A stretch of 64,000 nucleotides of DNA from JACVRW01 sp963819115 (GCA_963819115.1 CAWFUR010000012.1:186001-250000); one strand, 5' to 3'; shown: positions 1 to 8,182, counted from the stretch's first letter. The notes: generated from the sequence alone by a model not told the origin. Program-made: numbers and translations.

Positions 1-1
1 A

Positions 2-75
<74 letters not shown>

Positions 76-366
76 CTCTAGGGATGCCGCTGTCTGAGCT
101 GCTCCCCCGCTCTGGAGAGCAAATTCGTTTGCGCGCCCTCGGTATCCCCAGCCCGCTGGAATCCGCTGGGCTCCGCTGTTCTGGGTCGCTAACCTCCCCC
201 ATCTCCTCCCCACCGGGACCCAGGCTGAGGGCCGACCAAAGAAGCAAGCCCGCTTGCGCGGCTGGCCGCTTGCTCGGTGGCTGTCGAGATGACTTCTCCC
301 CCGCTGTCGGCGGGGGTCCCAGCCCTCGGGACGGACGGTCTTACGCGCTCCCGCTAGGCCCGAGCT

Positions 367-715
367 CTCAAGCGGGCGGGGTACGCGGCTGAGATCGAGC
401 GCCTCGACCAGCGGCGCTGCGAATCGGATCTTCCAGTTGGTTAGGAAGCCCCGGAGCTGTTCCTCGATGGCCCGGGTTCGATGCGCGGGCTGCTTCTGGT
501 ACGTGCGAAACGCTCCCAGCTTCCCATGCGCAGCCAGGATCTCCTCCACGACGGGAGCACCCAGGTTCGGATCAGCTCGTCCTCCAGGTCCGCCTCGCAG
601 ACGTAGAAGCCAAGTCGTTCCATGGCGGCACGGTCGAGGTCGAAACCGAGGCCGGCGCGCTCTAGTGCACGCCGAAGCGTGTCCTCTTCTCCCGCGTCGC
701 ACAGGCCGGCGTCCG
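367..715 (-). pseudogene. C-terminal remnant of a TOPRIM/OLD-like ATP-dependent nuclease, frameshifted
   Basis: Two minus-strand reading frames join near base 567 into one recognisable protein end. The upstream piece (about 707-567) reads GLCDAGEEDTLRRAL and ends at CEADLEDELIR. The downstream piece (about 567-367) continues with VVEEILAAHGKLGAFRTYQ and ends in VEALDLSRVPRPLE. From memory, this matches the C-terminus of actinobacterial TOPRIM nucleotidyl-hydrolase proteins. The ATPase and the start of the TOPRIM domain are missing and the frames differ, so this is a dead 3' fragment. Confidence 0.6.
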
Positions 716-731
716 CCGGCTGGGGTGGATC

Positions 732-1064
732 ATGCGCATCCTGGCGGCGCTCGGCCGCTCGGCCCGGATGTCCCCCGCCCAGTCTGCGGACGTGGTGATC
801 GAGATGGACGCCGTGAACGGCGAACTCGGACCCGACTTCGCCGCGCTGGAATGCCCGACCGTGTTCGTGGTTGGCACCGGAGCCCATTCGGGCGCCACCG
901 AGGACGAGATGCGCACGGTGCGCGCTGCCGTCGCCGACGCCGAGGAGCGCAACAAGCGCATATCCGTGTTCGCGACGACGCCCCACAAGCACACGCAGAT
1001 CCTCAGCAAGGCCCCCGACACCGTGGTCGCCGCGATCGAGGACGTAGTCCACGGGTCTCGCTGA
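732..1064 (+). pseudogene. C-terminal remnant of an alpha/beta-hydrolase-like esterase
   Basis: This 110-residue frame reads as the last third of an alpha/beta hydrolase. It has the stretch CPTVFVVGTGAHSG, which resembles the strand and loop before the catalytic acid, and FATTPHKHTQIL, a likely site for the triad histidine. The first two thirds, including the GxSxG nucleophile elbow, are absent. The preceding bases belong to the oppositely oriented TOPRIM remnant. The ATG at 732 lies inside the homologous region and is probably not a real start. The family assignment is by recall of motif order and is moderate. Confidence 0.45.
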
Positions 1065-1080
1065 CCAGCGTTCGACCGCT

Positions 1081-1170
1081 CGACGCATCGTCCTCTTCGC
1101 CGACCTCGTGCGCCTCGAGATCGAGCTGTTGGACGCTGTCGAGGCGCGGCTGCGCGGCGCGCTGGCGGGG
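1081..1170 (+). pseudogene. Short N-terminal remnant resembling a MarR-family regulator
   Basis: About 30 codons read RRIVLFADLVRLEIELLDAV, the pattern of the first helix of MarR-type regulators, and then lose similarity after the GALAGG segment. There is no winged-helix region and no supported start codon. It lies just after the hydrolase fragment, in a cluster of truncated genes next to the tRNA. Confidence 0.3.
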
Positions 1171-1603
1171 GGCTGGAGCAACGAGAGCGGGCGACGCCCA
1201 GCAGGAGCCCGGGGCCGACGCCAGCCCCCCTGAGTCGAGGGTCTGGGTCGGGCGCCTCGTAATCGAGGATGCTCTCTCCTCCGGCGAGGTGGCCTTTGAC
1301 GGCTCAGCCGAGCTCGCTGGCAGCCTCCCGCGATGGATCGGGGTTCCTTCTCGCGCACGCGAGTGCGAGGACGGGCCCACCCGTTTTGGGTCTCGCCGGG
1401 TTGGAAGACCGCTGAGGCTCGACCCGAGACACGCGGTCCGGCCGAGTACGGGGAACCTCGTCCGCCCGCCAATGGTCGTGCTCCTTCGCACTTCTTCGCT
1501 ATCGGGGCGACTCATTCGAATGTCGCTCGCAAGCTGAATCCGAGCGATTCCTACGGAGAATCCTCCGTATTCGACGCGTCGATTCAGATCAGGATGCACG
1601 AGG
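1171..1603. other. Non-coding stretch without recognised features
   Basis: No frame here has a plausible start, ribosome binding site or recognisable protein on either strand. The only structure seen is a 7-bp inverted repeat, TACGGAG/CTCCGTA, at 1552-1569 with a 4-base loop; it has no T-tract and no obvious partner gene. Confidence 0.5.
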
Positions 1604-1625
1604 GGGGGCCGGCGTGCCGGCCCCC
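1604..1625 (-). terminator. GC-rich terminator hairpin after the secreted propeller gene
   Basis: A 10-bp inverted repeat with arms GGGGGCCGGC-like at 1604-1613 and 1616-1625 lies about 40 bp past the stop of the minus-strand gene ending at 1663. There is no clear T-run, as is common in actinobacteria, so function is inferred from position and stem strength. Confidence 0.5.
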
Positions 1626-1662
1626 GCCCCCGCGATCCGTTCCCGGGAAGCTGACCCCGGGC

Positions 1663-3204
1663 TCAGCCGAGCGGGCAGGCGTAGAACGCCTTGCTCAGCT
1701 TGACCTTGCTCTGCTTGGCCCCGATCTTCAGGAAGACCGTCGCCTTGATCGTGTACTTCTTGCCGAGCGTCGCCCCCTTGAGCTTGAAGGTCGTGCCGTA
1801 GGCCGGCTTCTTGTCGACCTTCTTCTGCTTGCCGAGCTGGAACAGGACCTTGCTCACCACGACATTGCCCGTCTTGTGCTTGAGCTTGGTGAGCTTGACC
1901 TTGACCTTCTTGGTCTTGCAGCTCGGGATCGTGACCTGGACCGAGGTCTTCTTCTTGCCCACCTTCTTCGACGCCTTGCCGCCGGCGGGCAGGCAGTTCG
2001 GCCACTTGCACTTGTCCTTCTTGCTGACCTTCGACTTCGGTCCGGTGTAGGGCTCGAGCGGGGTTGCCTCGAGCTCGCTCGCGGCTCCCGTCGGGCCGCG
2101 GCGGGTGTCCCAGGCGGCGAAGCCCTGGCCGCTCGGGGCGGCCGCGACGTTGAGCTCCGGGTAGATGTCGCCGCTGATGTCGATCGTCACCGTCGGCCCC
2201 CAGTGCGCGCCGTCCTTCGATGTGCGCCACTGGAGCAGGTCGGGCCCGTTGGCCACCCAGACCGCGTGCAGCCGCCCCGAGCCGTCCTGATAAAGGTCCC
2301 CGAAGATCGGGGTCCGCTTCTCACTCACGCCCCTCGGCGCGCCGAACCCGGTTCCGGTGAACTTGCGCACGACGTACTGCTGCGCGCCCGGTGCTCCGCG
2401 CTTGTACATCAGGTACAGACCGCCGGGACCGCCCGCCAGCGTGACGTCGTCGCCGAGCGCGCTGACGTTCGACTCGACGAGGGCGCGGGGGGTCCAGTTG
2501 GCCTGGTCGTTGAGGCTCCCGGAGCCTCCGTACGCGCGCCACCAGAGGCTCTGGTTGCTCGCCTGGTCGGCGAACGCGACGACCGGCCTCGAGCCGTCCA
2601 GCCCGACCGTGCCGTCGCTCGTCGAGCTGGTCTCGTAGAGCCGCGCGAAGCCGTTCTCGATGCCGCCGCCGAGCGGCGCGTTGGTGAAGAACATCCCCGC
2701 CGTGGCGCTCGCATTGACGTACGAGACCGAGTCGCCGGGGCCGTGGACCGCGTCGCCGGTCGAGTCCGGACCCGTAAGCGATCCCGATCCCTCGGGGTCG
2801 GCGATCGCCTGCACCGAGCCGAAGCTCACACCTCCGTTAGTCGAGCGGCGGGCGAAGGTGCAGAAGTCGGCGACGCCGCACTGATCCTCGCCGAGCAACA
2901 CGACCACCTGTCCGCCTCCCGGCAGCAAGACGTGCGGGCGCGCGCCCGCGGTGCCCGTGTAGAGCGCCTGGTTCCCCTCGCACCCGCGCTTGCCGTGCGG
3001 GATGCGACAGTAATAGACGAGCTCCTGCCCCGCGGGTGGCGAGATGTCCTTCCAGACGACGTGCGCCGTCCCGGAGTCGTCGACGGCGATGTCCGGCTCG
3101 CTGCCCATGCCGAACTGGAACGGCGTCGACGCCTGGGCGGCAGGGGCGGCGGCCAGCCAGATTGCGACCAGGGCGATGCTGATTAGCTTGCGCTTCGCGT
3201 TCAT
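1663..3204 (-). CDS. Secreted beta-propeller (sialidase/exo-alpha-like fold) protein with Lys-rich C-terminal domain
   Basis: The 513-residue product starts with a signal peptide (MNAKRK, then an Ala/Leu core ending AQAS). A repeat-rich region follows, in which motifs such as DIAVDDSGTAHVVW and GRLHAVW recur. This is the pattern of BNR/sialidase-like propeller blades that read out secreted or surface proteins. The last 120 residues are very lysine-rich, with only a few cysteines (PSCKTKK, YACPLG), suggesting a beta-sandwich wall- or polymer-binding domain. The start at 3204 is supported by AAGGAG directly upstream; a longer frame reaching 3741 lacks support. No catalytic residues could be assigned, so this is not claimed to be an active glycosidase. 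Confidence 0.75.
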   Translation of the reverse strand: MNAKRKLISIALVAIWLAAAPAAQASTPFQFGMGSEPDIAVDDSGTAHVVWKDISPPAGQELVYYCRIPHGKRGCEGNQALYTGTAGARPHVLLPGGGQVVVLLGEDQCGVADFCTFARRSTNGGVSFGSVQAIADPEGSGSLTGPDSTGDAVHGPGDSVSYVNASATAGMFFTNAPLGGGIENGFARLYETSSTSDGTVGLDGSRPVVAFADQASNQSLWWRAYGGSGSLNDQANWTPRALVESNVSALGDDVTLAGGPGGLYLMYKRGAPGAQQYVVRKFTGTGFGAPRGVSEKRTPIFGDLYQDGSGRLHAVWVANGPDLLQWRTSKDGAHWGPTVTIDISGDIYPELNVAAAPSGQGFAAWDTRRGPTGAASELEATPLEPYTGPKSKVSKKDKCKWPNCLPAGGKASKKVGKKKTSVQVTIPSCKTKKVKVKLTKLKHKTGNVVVSKVLFQLGKQKKVDKKPAYGTTFKLKGATLGKKYTIKATVFLKIGAKQSKVKLSKAFYACPLG

Positions 3205-3269
3205 GAGGCTCCTTCCGATGCTCGGGACTCCGTGCCCCGCGCAGATCAGTGGTTTCAGAGTTGGAGGGG

Positions 3270-3581
3270 TCAGTCGGCGATGCATCCGACCCTGCCGATT
3301 CCCCGCAGCTGCCCGCCGAGGCTCGCACGAACGATCTTGAGGCGCCCGCTGCAAGGGCCCTGTCGGACCCGGCAGACCCAGCCGACCCTGCGCCGGCAGG
3401 AGACCCGCCATTCGGACGGATCGACATGGAACGGAAGTCCCGACATCTCGAGGTACTCGCTCGCGGACCAGGCGGCCGTTCGAGCCGCCTGCTTCTTCGT
3501 GATCGCAGCCGCCGCGCCCGCCGGTATGGCGGCGAGCGACACGGCGATCGTGATCAGCGCTGTGAGCCAGATTCGAGTCAT
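3270..3581 (-). CDS. Small secreted protein of unknown function
   Basis: This encodes 103 residues with a clear Sec signal peptide: MTRIWLTALITIAVSLAAIP, followed by AGAAAA. The mature part of about 80 residues is basic and has four cysteines (SCRRR, WVCR, GPCSG, VGCIAD), possibly two disulfides. A strong GAGGAGGAG ribosome binding site lies just upstream of the ATG at 3581. It is upstream of, and co-directional with, the secreted propeller gene, so the two may be co-transcribed. No family was recognised. Confidence 0.6.
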   Translation of the reverse strand: MTRIWLTALITIAVSLAAIPAGAAAAITKKQAARTAAWSASEYLEMSGLPFHVDPSEWRVSCRRRVGWVCRVRQGPCSGRLKIVRASLGGQLRGIGRVGCIAD

Positions 3582-3718
3582 GTGCTCCTCCTCCTCGTCG
3601 GTCGAATTTCCCACGGAGGACGGAGCAGGCCAAGGCAGTATTACGGGTGGGCGTAAGAAGTTCTGCCGAACACCTGTCCACCCCCCGATGGACGACGTCA
3701 GCAGACGGGAGTACCGTG

Positions 3719-4240
3719 ATGGACCGCATGGGCGTGGACACCCGCGTCGCCCCGGACTCGGCGGCTGGCGGCGGCGAGGAGGCGCTGGCACGGCGAGCCG
3801 CCTCCGGGGAGATCGAGGCCTTTTCGATCCTGTACGAGCGCTATGAGCACCGGCTCTACGGGCTCTGCCGGCGAATCACGGGCTCGCCCGATGACGCCGC
3901 GGACGCGACACAGGACGCCTTCGTCAGGCTGCTCGAGAAGCTGCCGCGCGGGGAGGGCGAGGTGCGCAACTTCGCGTCCTACGCGCTGACCGTTGCGCGC
4001 CACGCGAGCTACGATCTGCTCGCCAAACGCCGCGCCGATCCGGTCGAGGAGTTGCCAGAGCCGGCTCGCCGCGACCCGGTCGCGCCGGAACAGGACCCCG
4101 AGCGCTCGGCGCTGCTCGCCGCCGCGCGGAGCGGCGTGGAGGCCGCCAACCGGCGGCTCGAGCCGCGCCACCGCGAGGTGCTGGCGCTGCGGGAGGCCGA
4201 GGAGTCTCCTACGACGAGATCGCCGAAGCCATGGGGATGA
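3719..4240 (+). CDS. ECF-type RNA polymerase sigma factor (regions 2 to partial 4; frame broken near 4205)
   Basis: Region 2 of an ECF sigma factor is clear: AFSILYERYEHRLYGLCRRI, then DDAADATQDAFVRLLEKL, with the core-binding and -10 recognition helices. Region 4 begins at LEPRHREVLALREAEE, but the frame is lost at once. The expected helix-turn-helix, SYDEIAEAMGMNRNSVAQL, sits in the next frame (4210 onward). A single missing base near 4203-4206 (GAGGAG-TCTCC) explains this. The start at 3719 has GGGAG upstream. As sequenced, the sigma part lacks the -35-binding helix and would be inactive. With one base restored it would fuse to the following anti-sigma domain. Confidence 0.75.
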   Translation: MDRMGVDTRVAPDSAAGGGEEALARRAASGEIEAFSILYERYEHRLYGLCRRITGSPDDAADATQDAFVRLLEKLPRGEGEVRNFASYALTVARHASYDLLAKRRADPVEELPEPARRDPVAPEQDPERSALLAAARSGVEAANRRLEPRHREVLALREAEESPTTRSPKPWG

Positions 4241-5055
4241 ACCGCAACTCGGTCGCCCAGCTCATCCTGCGTGCCCGCACCGCGCTGTGGCGCGAACTGC
4301 GACGCAGCGCCGTGGCCTCGATCGCGCCCGCCACGCCGGACTGCGAGCGCGCGCTGCCGCTGGTCTGCGCGAGCCATGACGGAGAGCGGATGCCGGCTGG
4401 GCAGCAGGACTGGCTGCGCTCTCATCTCGACAGCTGCGCTCGTTGCCGCCTGGCCGGCGAGGAGCTCGCGGACGTAGGACGCAGCTACCGCTCCTGGGCT
4501 CCGCTGCCCGCCGCCGGCCTCCAGGCCGCGGTGCTCGGCCGCATCTCCGACGCATTCGGCTTCGGCTGGCCCGTCGCCTCCGGCACGGGCGGTTCCGGCA
4601 CGGGAGCCTCCACGCTGTCGGGCGGTTCGCCCTCAGCCGGCAAGCTCGGCGGCGCGCTCGCCGCCCACAAGGGCGTCCTCGCGACCTTGGTGGCGGCTGC
4701 CGCTCTCACGGGCATCGGCGCGGCGGTCGTGGCCGGGCGTGAGGATGAGTCCGGTCGCGCGGTCGCCGAGCCGGACTCGACGGCCGGTCCCAGCCCGCCC
4801 CGCCAGGCGCGTGAGCGGCCCGAGCGCGAGCCGAAGCAGGCGGCCGAGCGCCACCGGGCGCTTCAGCGCAAACGGGCACAGGCGCGCCGCCGGGCAAGCA
4901 GGCGCGCCGCCGCCCGGCAGCCCGCGGCACCCGATCCCGTGCCCCAATCCTCCCCGGTCCCGACTCCAGCTCCCGCCGAGCGGGCCGCGACCTCACCAAC
5001 GCCCCCCGCCCCCACACCGCAGATAGCGCCGGAGCTCGAAGTCGACCCCGAGTAG
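4231..5055 (+). CDS. Sigma region 4.2 plus zinc-finger transmembrane anti-sigma domain (3' part of split ECF gene)
   Basis: The frame opens with GMNRNSVAQLILRARTALWR, the recognition helix of sigma region 4. An anti-sigma zinc-binding motif HLDSCARC (H-x3-C-x2-C) follows, then one membrane span around GVLATLVAAAALTGIGAAVV. The tail of about 100 residues is rich in Arg/Ala and then Pro/Ala. Together with the upstream frame this makes a single-chain ECF sigma factor with its own membrane-bound anti-sigma domain. The internal ATG at 4231 is probably not a genuine start; it only appears separate because of the frameshift near 4205. Confidence 0.7.
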   Translation: MGMNRNSVAQLILRARTALWRELRRSAVASIAPATPDCERALPLVCASHDGERMPAGQQDWLRSHLDSCARCRLAGEELADVGRSYRSWAPLPAAGLQAAVLGRISDAFGFGWPVASGTGGSGTGASTLSGGSPSAGKLGGALAAHKGVLATLVAAAALTGIGAAVVAGREDESGRAVAEPDSTAGPSPPRQARERPEREPKQAAERHRALQRKRAQARRRASRRAAARQPAAPDPVPQSSPVPTPAPAERAATSPTPPAPTPQIAPELEVDPE

Positions 5056-5204
5056 CGCCGGTAGGCTGCCGACGCGCTCGGGCAGACGACGCCGCGGTCC
5101 AGACACAGCGCGCGAGCGGCGGCGTTCGCGATGCTTCGCGCTCGTTCGCGGTCCTTCGCGGCGACTGGATTGAACCAGCGACCTTTCGGCCCCCAGACCG
5201 GGTG

Positions 5205-5216
5205 GCATCATGATGC
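5205..5216. promoter_or_regulatory. Perfect 12-bp palindrome before the RHH antitoxin gene (candidate operator)
   Basis: GCATCATGATGC at 5205-5216 is its own reverse complement and ends 12 bp before the antitoxin start at 5229. A further GATGC half-site follows (AAGATGCC). Ribbon-helix-helix antitoxins usually repress their own operon through such short palindromes, so this is the most likely autoregulatory site. Confidence 0.5.
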
Positions 5217-5228
5217 TAAGATGCCTTT

Positions 5229-5474
5229 ATGCCGAAGGTCCGGACGACTCTGACGATCGACGACGAGGTCCTGCGTGCTGTCAAGCACAGGGCGGCCCGA
5301 GGCGGCAAGCGCGAGAGCGAGGTGATCGAGGAGGCCTTGCGCCGAGACCTCGGCATCAATTTGCTCGACGAACTCTGGTCGCGCGGCCGGATGGGCGAGA
5401 AGGAAGCCTCGGCTCTGGCGGTGGAGGCGCAGCACGAGACACGGCCGGCCAGTTCTTGCCTCAAGCGTCGCTGA
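5229..5474 (+). CDS. Ribbon-helix-helix (CopG-like) antitoxin
   Basis: The 81-residue protein opens with the beta strand and two helices of an RHH DNA-binding domain: MPKVRTTLTIDDEVLRAVK, then the HRAARGGKRESEVIEEALRR segment. The C-terminal 40 residues would wrap the toxin. The next gene, a PIN-domain toxin, begins 4 bp after the stop, the normal antitoxin-toxin order. The protein should neutralise the RNase and repress the operon through the palindrome at 5205-5216. Toxin-antitoxin pairs are frequent stabilising cargo of islands such as the one proposed here. Confidence 0.75.
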   Translation: MPKVRTTLTIDDEVLRAVKHRAARGGKRESEVIEEALRRDLGINLLDELWSRGRMGEKEASALAVEAQHETRPASSCLKRR

Positions 5475-5477
5475 GGC

Positions 5478-5888
5478 GTGCGAGCGGTCCTCGATCCGAA
5501 CGTCCTCATCTCGGCCCTTCTCACCCGTGACGGAACGCCGGCCAAGGTGCTTCGTGCCTGGCTCGAGGGCCGGTTCGATCTGATCGTCTCCCCGCTCCTG
5601 CTCGAGGAGCTGGAGCGAGCTCTCGCCTACCCGAAGCTCGCCGAGCGGATCCCGGCCCCTGAGTCCGCAGCGCTGGTTGACTGGCTTGGGCGCGAGGCAG
5701 TACTGGTTGACGATCCGTCGGATCCGCCGAGCTCGCATTCGGTTGATCCGGGTGACGACTACCTGCTCGCCCTCGCTGAAAACGAAGGCGCTGCGCTCGT
5801 CTCCGGCGACAGGCACCTGCTCGCACTGAGCGCGGCGGTGCCGGTGCTGACGGTGCGAGAGTTCCTGGTCATCGTCGGCGGCAGTTGA
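5478..5888 (+). CDS. PIN-domain toxin (putative ribonuclease, COG1569 type)
   Basis: This 136-residue protein starts MRAVLDPNVLISALLT with the first acidic residue (D6) of the PIN active site. It continues with SPLLLEELERALAYPKL (conserved Glu) and ends with DPGDDYLLALAENEGAALVS followed by GDRHLL, which carry the remaining acidic residues. PIN toxins cut RNA with Mg ions held by these acids. The gene uses a GTG start 4 bp after the antitoxin stop, so translation is probably coupled. The end of the gene directly abuts the IS481 remnant on the other strand. Confidence 0.75.
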   Translation: MRAVLDPNVLISALLTRDGTPAKVLRAWLEGRFDLIVSPLLLEELERALAYPKLAERIPAPESAALVDWLGREAVLVDDPSDPPSSHSVDPGDDYLLALAENEGAALVSGDRHLLALSAAVPVLTVREFLVIVGGS

Positions 5889-6066
5889 GAAGCCCGAGTC
5901 AGCGTCCACCCCTCCTCCACAACCCGCCCGACCAACAAACGCCGCTTCTTCAGGCTGAGAGCCGCGTTAGCGTGCAACTTCATCCGGTGTCCTCCTTGGG
6001 ACTGGTGCCTAGACAGCTCCCAGCCTCCAAGGGGGCCCGGATGAACCAACCTCCTCAGGAACTACA
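5888..6066 (-). mobile_element. Remnant of an IS481-family element (transposase N-terminus only)
   Basis: On the minus strand a start at 5983 gives MKLHANAALSLKKRRLLVGR and continues VVEEGWTLTRAS. This is the conserved N-terminal helix-turn-helix opening of IS481-type transposases. Similarity stops after about 32 residues, at base 5888, exactly where the PIN gene ends. The DDE catalytic region and the other end are gone. TGTAG at about 6066-6062 could be the surviving outer end of the element. Confidence 0.6.
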
Positions 6067-6067
6067 C

Positions 6068-6511
6068 CTAGGCCGGGCTGCGGGATGCCGGTCGCAGGGC
6101 CGGCCTCCCGGCGGGGCGAGAGCGGCCGCGAGTCGTGCGATGGTGTAGGCGATCGTGAGCGCGCCGCACCTCGGTTCGGGCGGCGGCGAGCTGGCGTTCG
6201 CGCACGTCGGTCCTGGGGCTGACCGGTTTGGCCCGGCGTCTGCCGGGTTGAGCCGGGGAGCGCGGCGCAGGCGACTCGCGAATTCGCTGGTCGACTGCCA
6301 GGTCCTCGAGGAGGTAGGGGCGGGCGGCGAGTTGATCTCGGACGAAGCCGTCCGTCAGCACCTGGTGAAGCGGCCGCCCGATCCGGAGCTGCCCGGCGAC
6401 GTAGCTTGCGAGCCGGTCCGCGGCTCGCGAGCGAGCGAGCAGGGAGAAGCGATGCTTGGCTGTGGCGCCGCTGGGGGTTGTGGTCGTGACTGGTGCGGAG
6501 ACTTCGCGCAT
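6068..6511 (-). CDS. Conserved hypothetical protein
   Basis: The first 80 residues look like a genuine protein: SLLARSRAADRLASYVAGQL, then GRPLHQVLTDGFVRDQLA and YLLEDLAVDQ. This is a helical pattern found in small actinobacterial proteins whose function is not known. The last 60 residues are Arg/Pro-rich and may be read-through into altered sequence, since the IS481 remnant begins right after the stop. No catalytic motif, signal peptide or membrane span is visible. Confidence 0.4.
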   Translation of the reverse strand: MREVSAPVTTTTPSGATAKHRFSLLARSRAADRLASYVAGQLRIGRPLHQVLTDGFVRDQLAARPYLLEDLAVDQRIRESPAPRSPAQPGRRRAKPVSPRTDVRERQLAAARTEVRRAHDRLHHRTTRGRSRPAGRPALRPASRSPA

Positions 6512-6527
6512 TCGTCGGTCCTCCGGC

Positions 6528-7007
6528 TCAGAGCCCGAGCACGGCGACGCCGCGCTCGCTGTAGCCGAGGTGGTGGGCGAGTTCGTGGCGCACGGTGCGA
6601 CGGATCTCGGCGGCGAGGCGCGGACGGTCTCCGCCGAAGTCGCGGCTGAGCGCGTCCCGGTTGATGACGATGCGGGCGGCCCCGTCGCCGCGCGCGACGC
6701 CTGCGCCGTGGTAGAGGCCGTAGACCCCGCGGAACTCGTCGTCGCCGCCGATGATCACGGGCACGTCGTCGAGCGCCCGCACAAGCTCGTCGGGGAGCTC
6801 GTCGAGGCTGTCCGCAACCAGCTGCGTGAAGGGGTCATCGTCACCGAGCTGCGGCTCGGGGATTGGCGTCTCGCCGCCGTCCGCCAGCGGCGCGTCGGCG
6901 CCCAACTCTCGGATCTTGGTCAGAAGTCCCATGCCGATGAGGATCCGCCAACGCCCGGCCGGCGGCCATCGCCCGGGCGGCTCGCTGCCCGGCGCGCCCG
7001 GGCTCAT
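6528..7007 (-). CDS. Minimal zincin metallopeptidase (metallopeptidase family 1-like)
   Basis: The C-terminus carries the zinc-binding motif HELAHHLGY (HExxH) preceded by AAEIRRTVR, typical of short cytoplasmic zincins of about 130 residues. The middle part (VIIGGDDEFRGVYGLYHG) matches the substrate-binding region of this family. A start at 7007 gives an ATGA overlap with the kinase gene before it; a start at 6932 (MGLLTKIREL) would give a more usual length of 134. A fragment of a second, related copy lies at 10228-10344. The substrate is unknown. Confidence 0.65.
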   Translation of the reverse strand: MSPGAPGSEPPGRWPPAGRWRILIGMGLLTKIRELGADAPLADGGETPIPEPQLGDDDPFTQLVADSLDELPDELVRALDDVPVIIGGDDEFRGVYGLYHGAGVARGDGAARIVINRDALSRDFGGDRPRLAAEIRRTVRHELAHHLGYSERGVAVLGL

Positions 7008-8182
7008 ACGATCGGATGACCATCGGGCGCAGGAAGCCAGACGCGCACCACGGTTCCGCCCTCCGGTGGGGCGTCGATGTCCAGCCGGCCGCCGGCGGCT
7101 TGGGCGCGCTCGTCGCAGGAGGCGAGCCCGACGTGGCCCTCGGCGACCGCCGACCTCGCGCGTTCGGGGTCGAGCCCCCGGCCGTCGTCGGCGACCTCGA
7201 GCACGACGCCGCCCGGGGCCGTCGCGACCGTCACCGCCACGTTGCCCGCCGCGGCGTGCTTCGCCGCGTTGGCGATCAGCTCGCGTGCCAAGGAGACCAG
7301 CAAGCTGTCCTGGAGACCACTCGCTTCGTCGGCGACGCTCAGACTCCAGCGGGCGCCACCTCGCTCGCTCTGGCGCTGGACCAGCGACCGCATGGCCGCT
7401 TCGAGGCCGGCATGCTCGAGCACGTAGGGATGGAGGTCGAAGATCGCCTCTCGAAGCTGCGTCAAGCTCCCCCGCACGGCGTCGCGGGCGCGCCGGAGGG
7501 CCTCCTGGTCCCCCCGCTCGGCCTCGTCGAGTTCCTGTCCCGCGGCCAGCAGGTCCTGGACGGCCTCGTCGTGGAGCGCCTCTGCCAGGCGCTTTCGCTC
7601 CCGCTCCTCGGCCCCCATCGTCTCGGCCAGCAACCGGGTCCGGGCCGCTGCGAGCTCCTCGATACGGCGAGCCCGGCGTGTCAACACGGCAGAGAGCAGC
7701 ACGGCCGCGAGCCCGATCCAGGCCAGGTAGAGCGCCTGGGTGAGCACGAACTCGAAGTCCGCTCCGAGCTTGGTGGCGGGGTGGGGAAGCGAGATCCCGA
7801 GGTAGCCGGCCACCGCGGCGGCCGACCAGAGCGCGGTCCCACTCGGCGGCATCAGGAAGGCGGCTCCTATCGGGAGCAGGAAGAATGCGAGTCGAAGCTG
7901 CGAGAACGCTCCACCCGAGACGTAGGTCAGCGCCAGCAGCAGCGTGAAGTCGACCGCCGCGTAGGCCGCGCCGGGCACGGCGGCCCCCCAGCCCTTGAGC
8001 TCGGCCACGAGGGCGGCGATAGCGTAGACCGTGGTGACAGCAAGCAGCCAGCCGAATGCCGCCTCGCCCGTTTGCGGATGCTCGACGAGCTGCTCGCCGA
8101 CGAAGATGACCGGGAGCGCGGCGACGCGGACGACTGCCACCGCCCGCTGCGCGGCGCGGGCGGCGACATCGCGGTCGCTCAC
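7004..8182 (-). CDS. Membrane sensor histidine kinase, NarL/DesK-type
   Basis: The 392-residue protein has a membrane domain of about six spans (residues 15-165), then a dimerisation helix with the phospho-acceptor in RLAEALHDEAVQDLL (H204). An HATPase domain follows, with the N box RELIANAAKHA and G boxes DDGRGLDPE and GHVGLAS. It should sense a membrane or extracellular signal and phosphorylate the response regulator encoded just before it (8179-8826), with which it shares an ATGA overlap. The sensory domain is a MASE/7TM-like block without a named ligand pocket, so the signal cannot be given. Confidence 0.8.
   Translation of the reverse strand: MSDRDVAARAAQRAVAVVRVAALPVIFVGEQLVEHPQTGEAAFGWLLAVTTVYAIAALVAELKGWGAAVPGAAYAAVDFTLLLALTYVSGGAFSQLRLAFFLLPIGAAFLMPPSGTALWSAAAVAGYLGISLPHPATKLGADFEFVLTQALYLAWIGLAAVLLSAVLTRRARRIEELAAARTRLLAETMGAEERERKRLAEALHDEAVQDLLAAGQELDEAERGDQEALRRARDAVRGSLTQLREAIFDLHPYVLEHAGLEAAMRSLVQRQSERGGARWSLSVADEASGLQDSLLVSLARELIANAAKHAAAGNVAVTVATAPGGVVLEVADDGRGLDPERARSAVAEGHVGLASCDERAQAAGGRLDIDAPPEGGTVVRVWLPAPDGHPIV

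Noticed and set aside
1552..1569. 7-bp inverted repeat TACGGAG/CTCCGTA
   Set aside because: Too short, no T-tract and no gene end or start nearby; likely chance.
4195..4215. Programmed ribosomal frameshift in the ECF sigma gene
   Set aside because: GAGGAGTCTCCTACG has no slippery heptamer and no evident downstream pseudoknot; a missing base is simpler.
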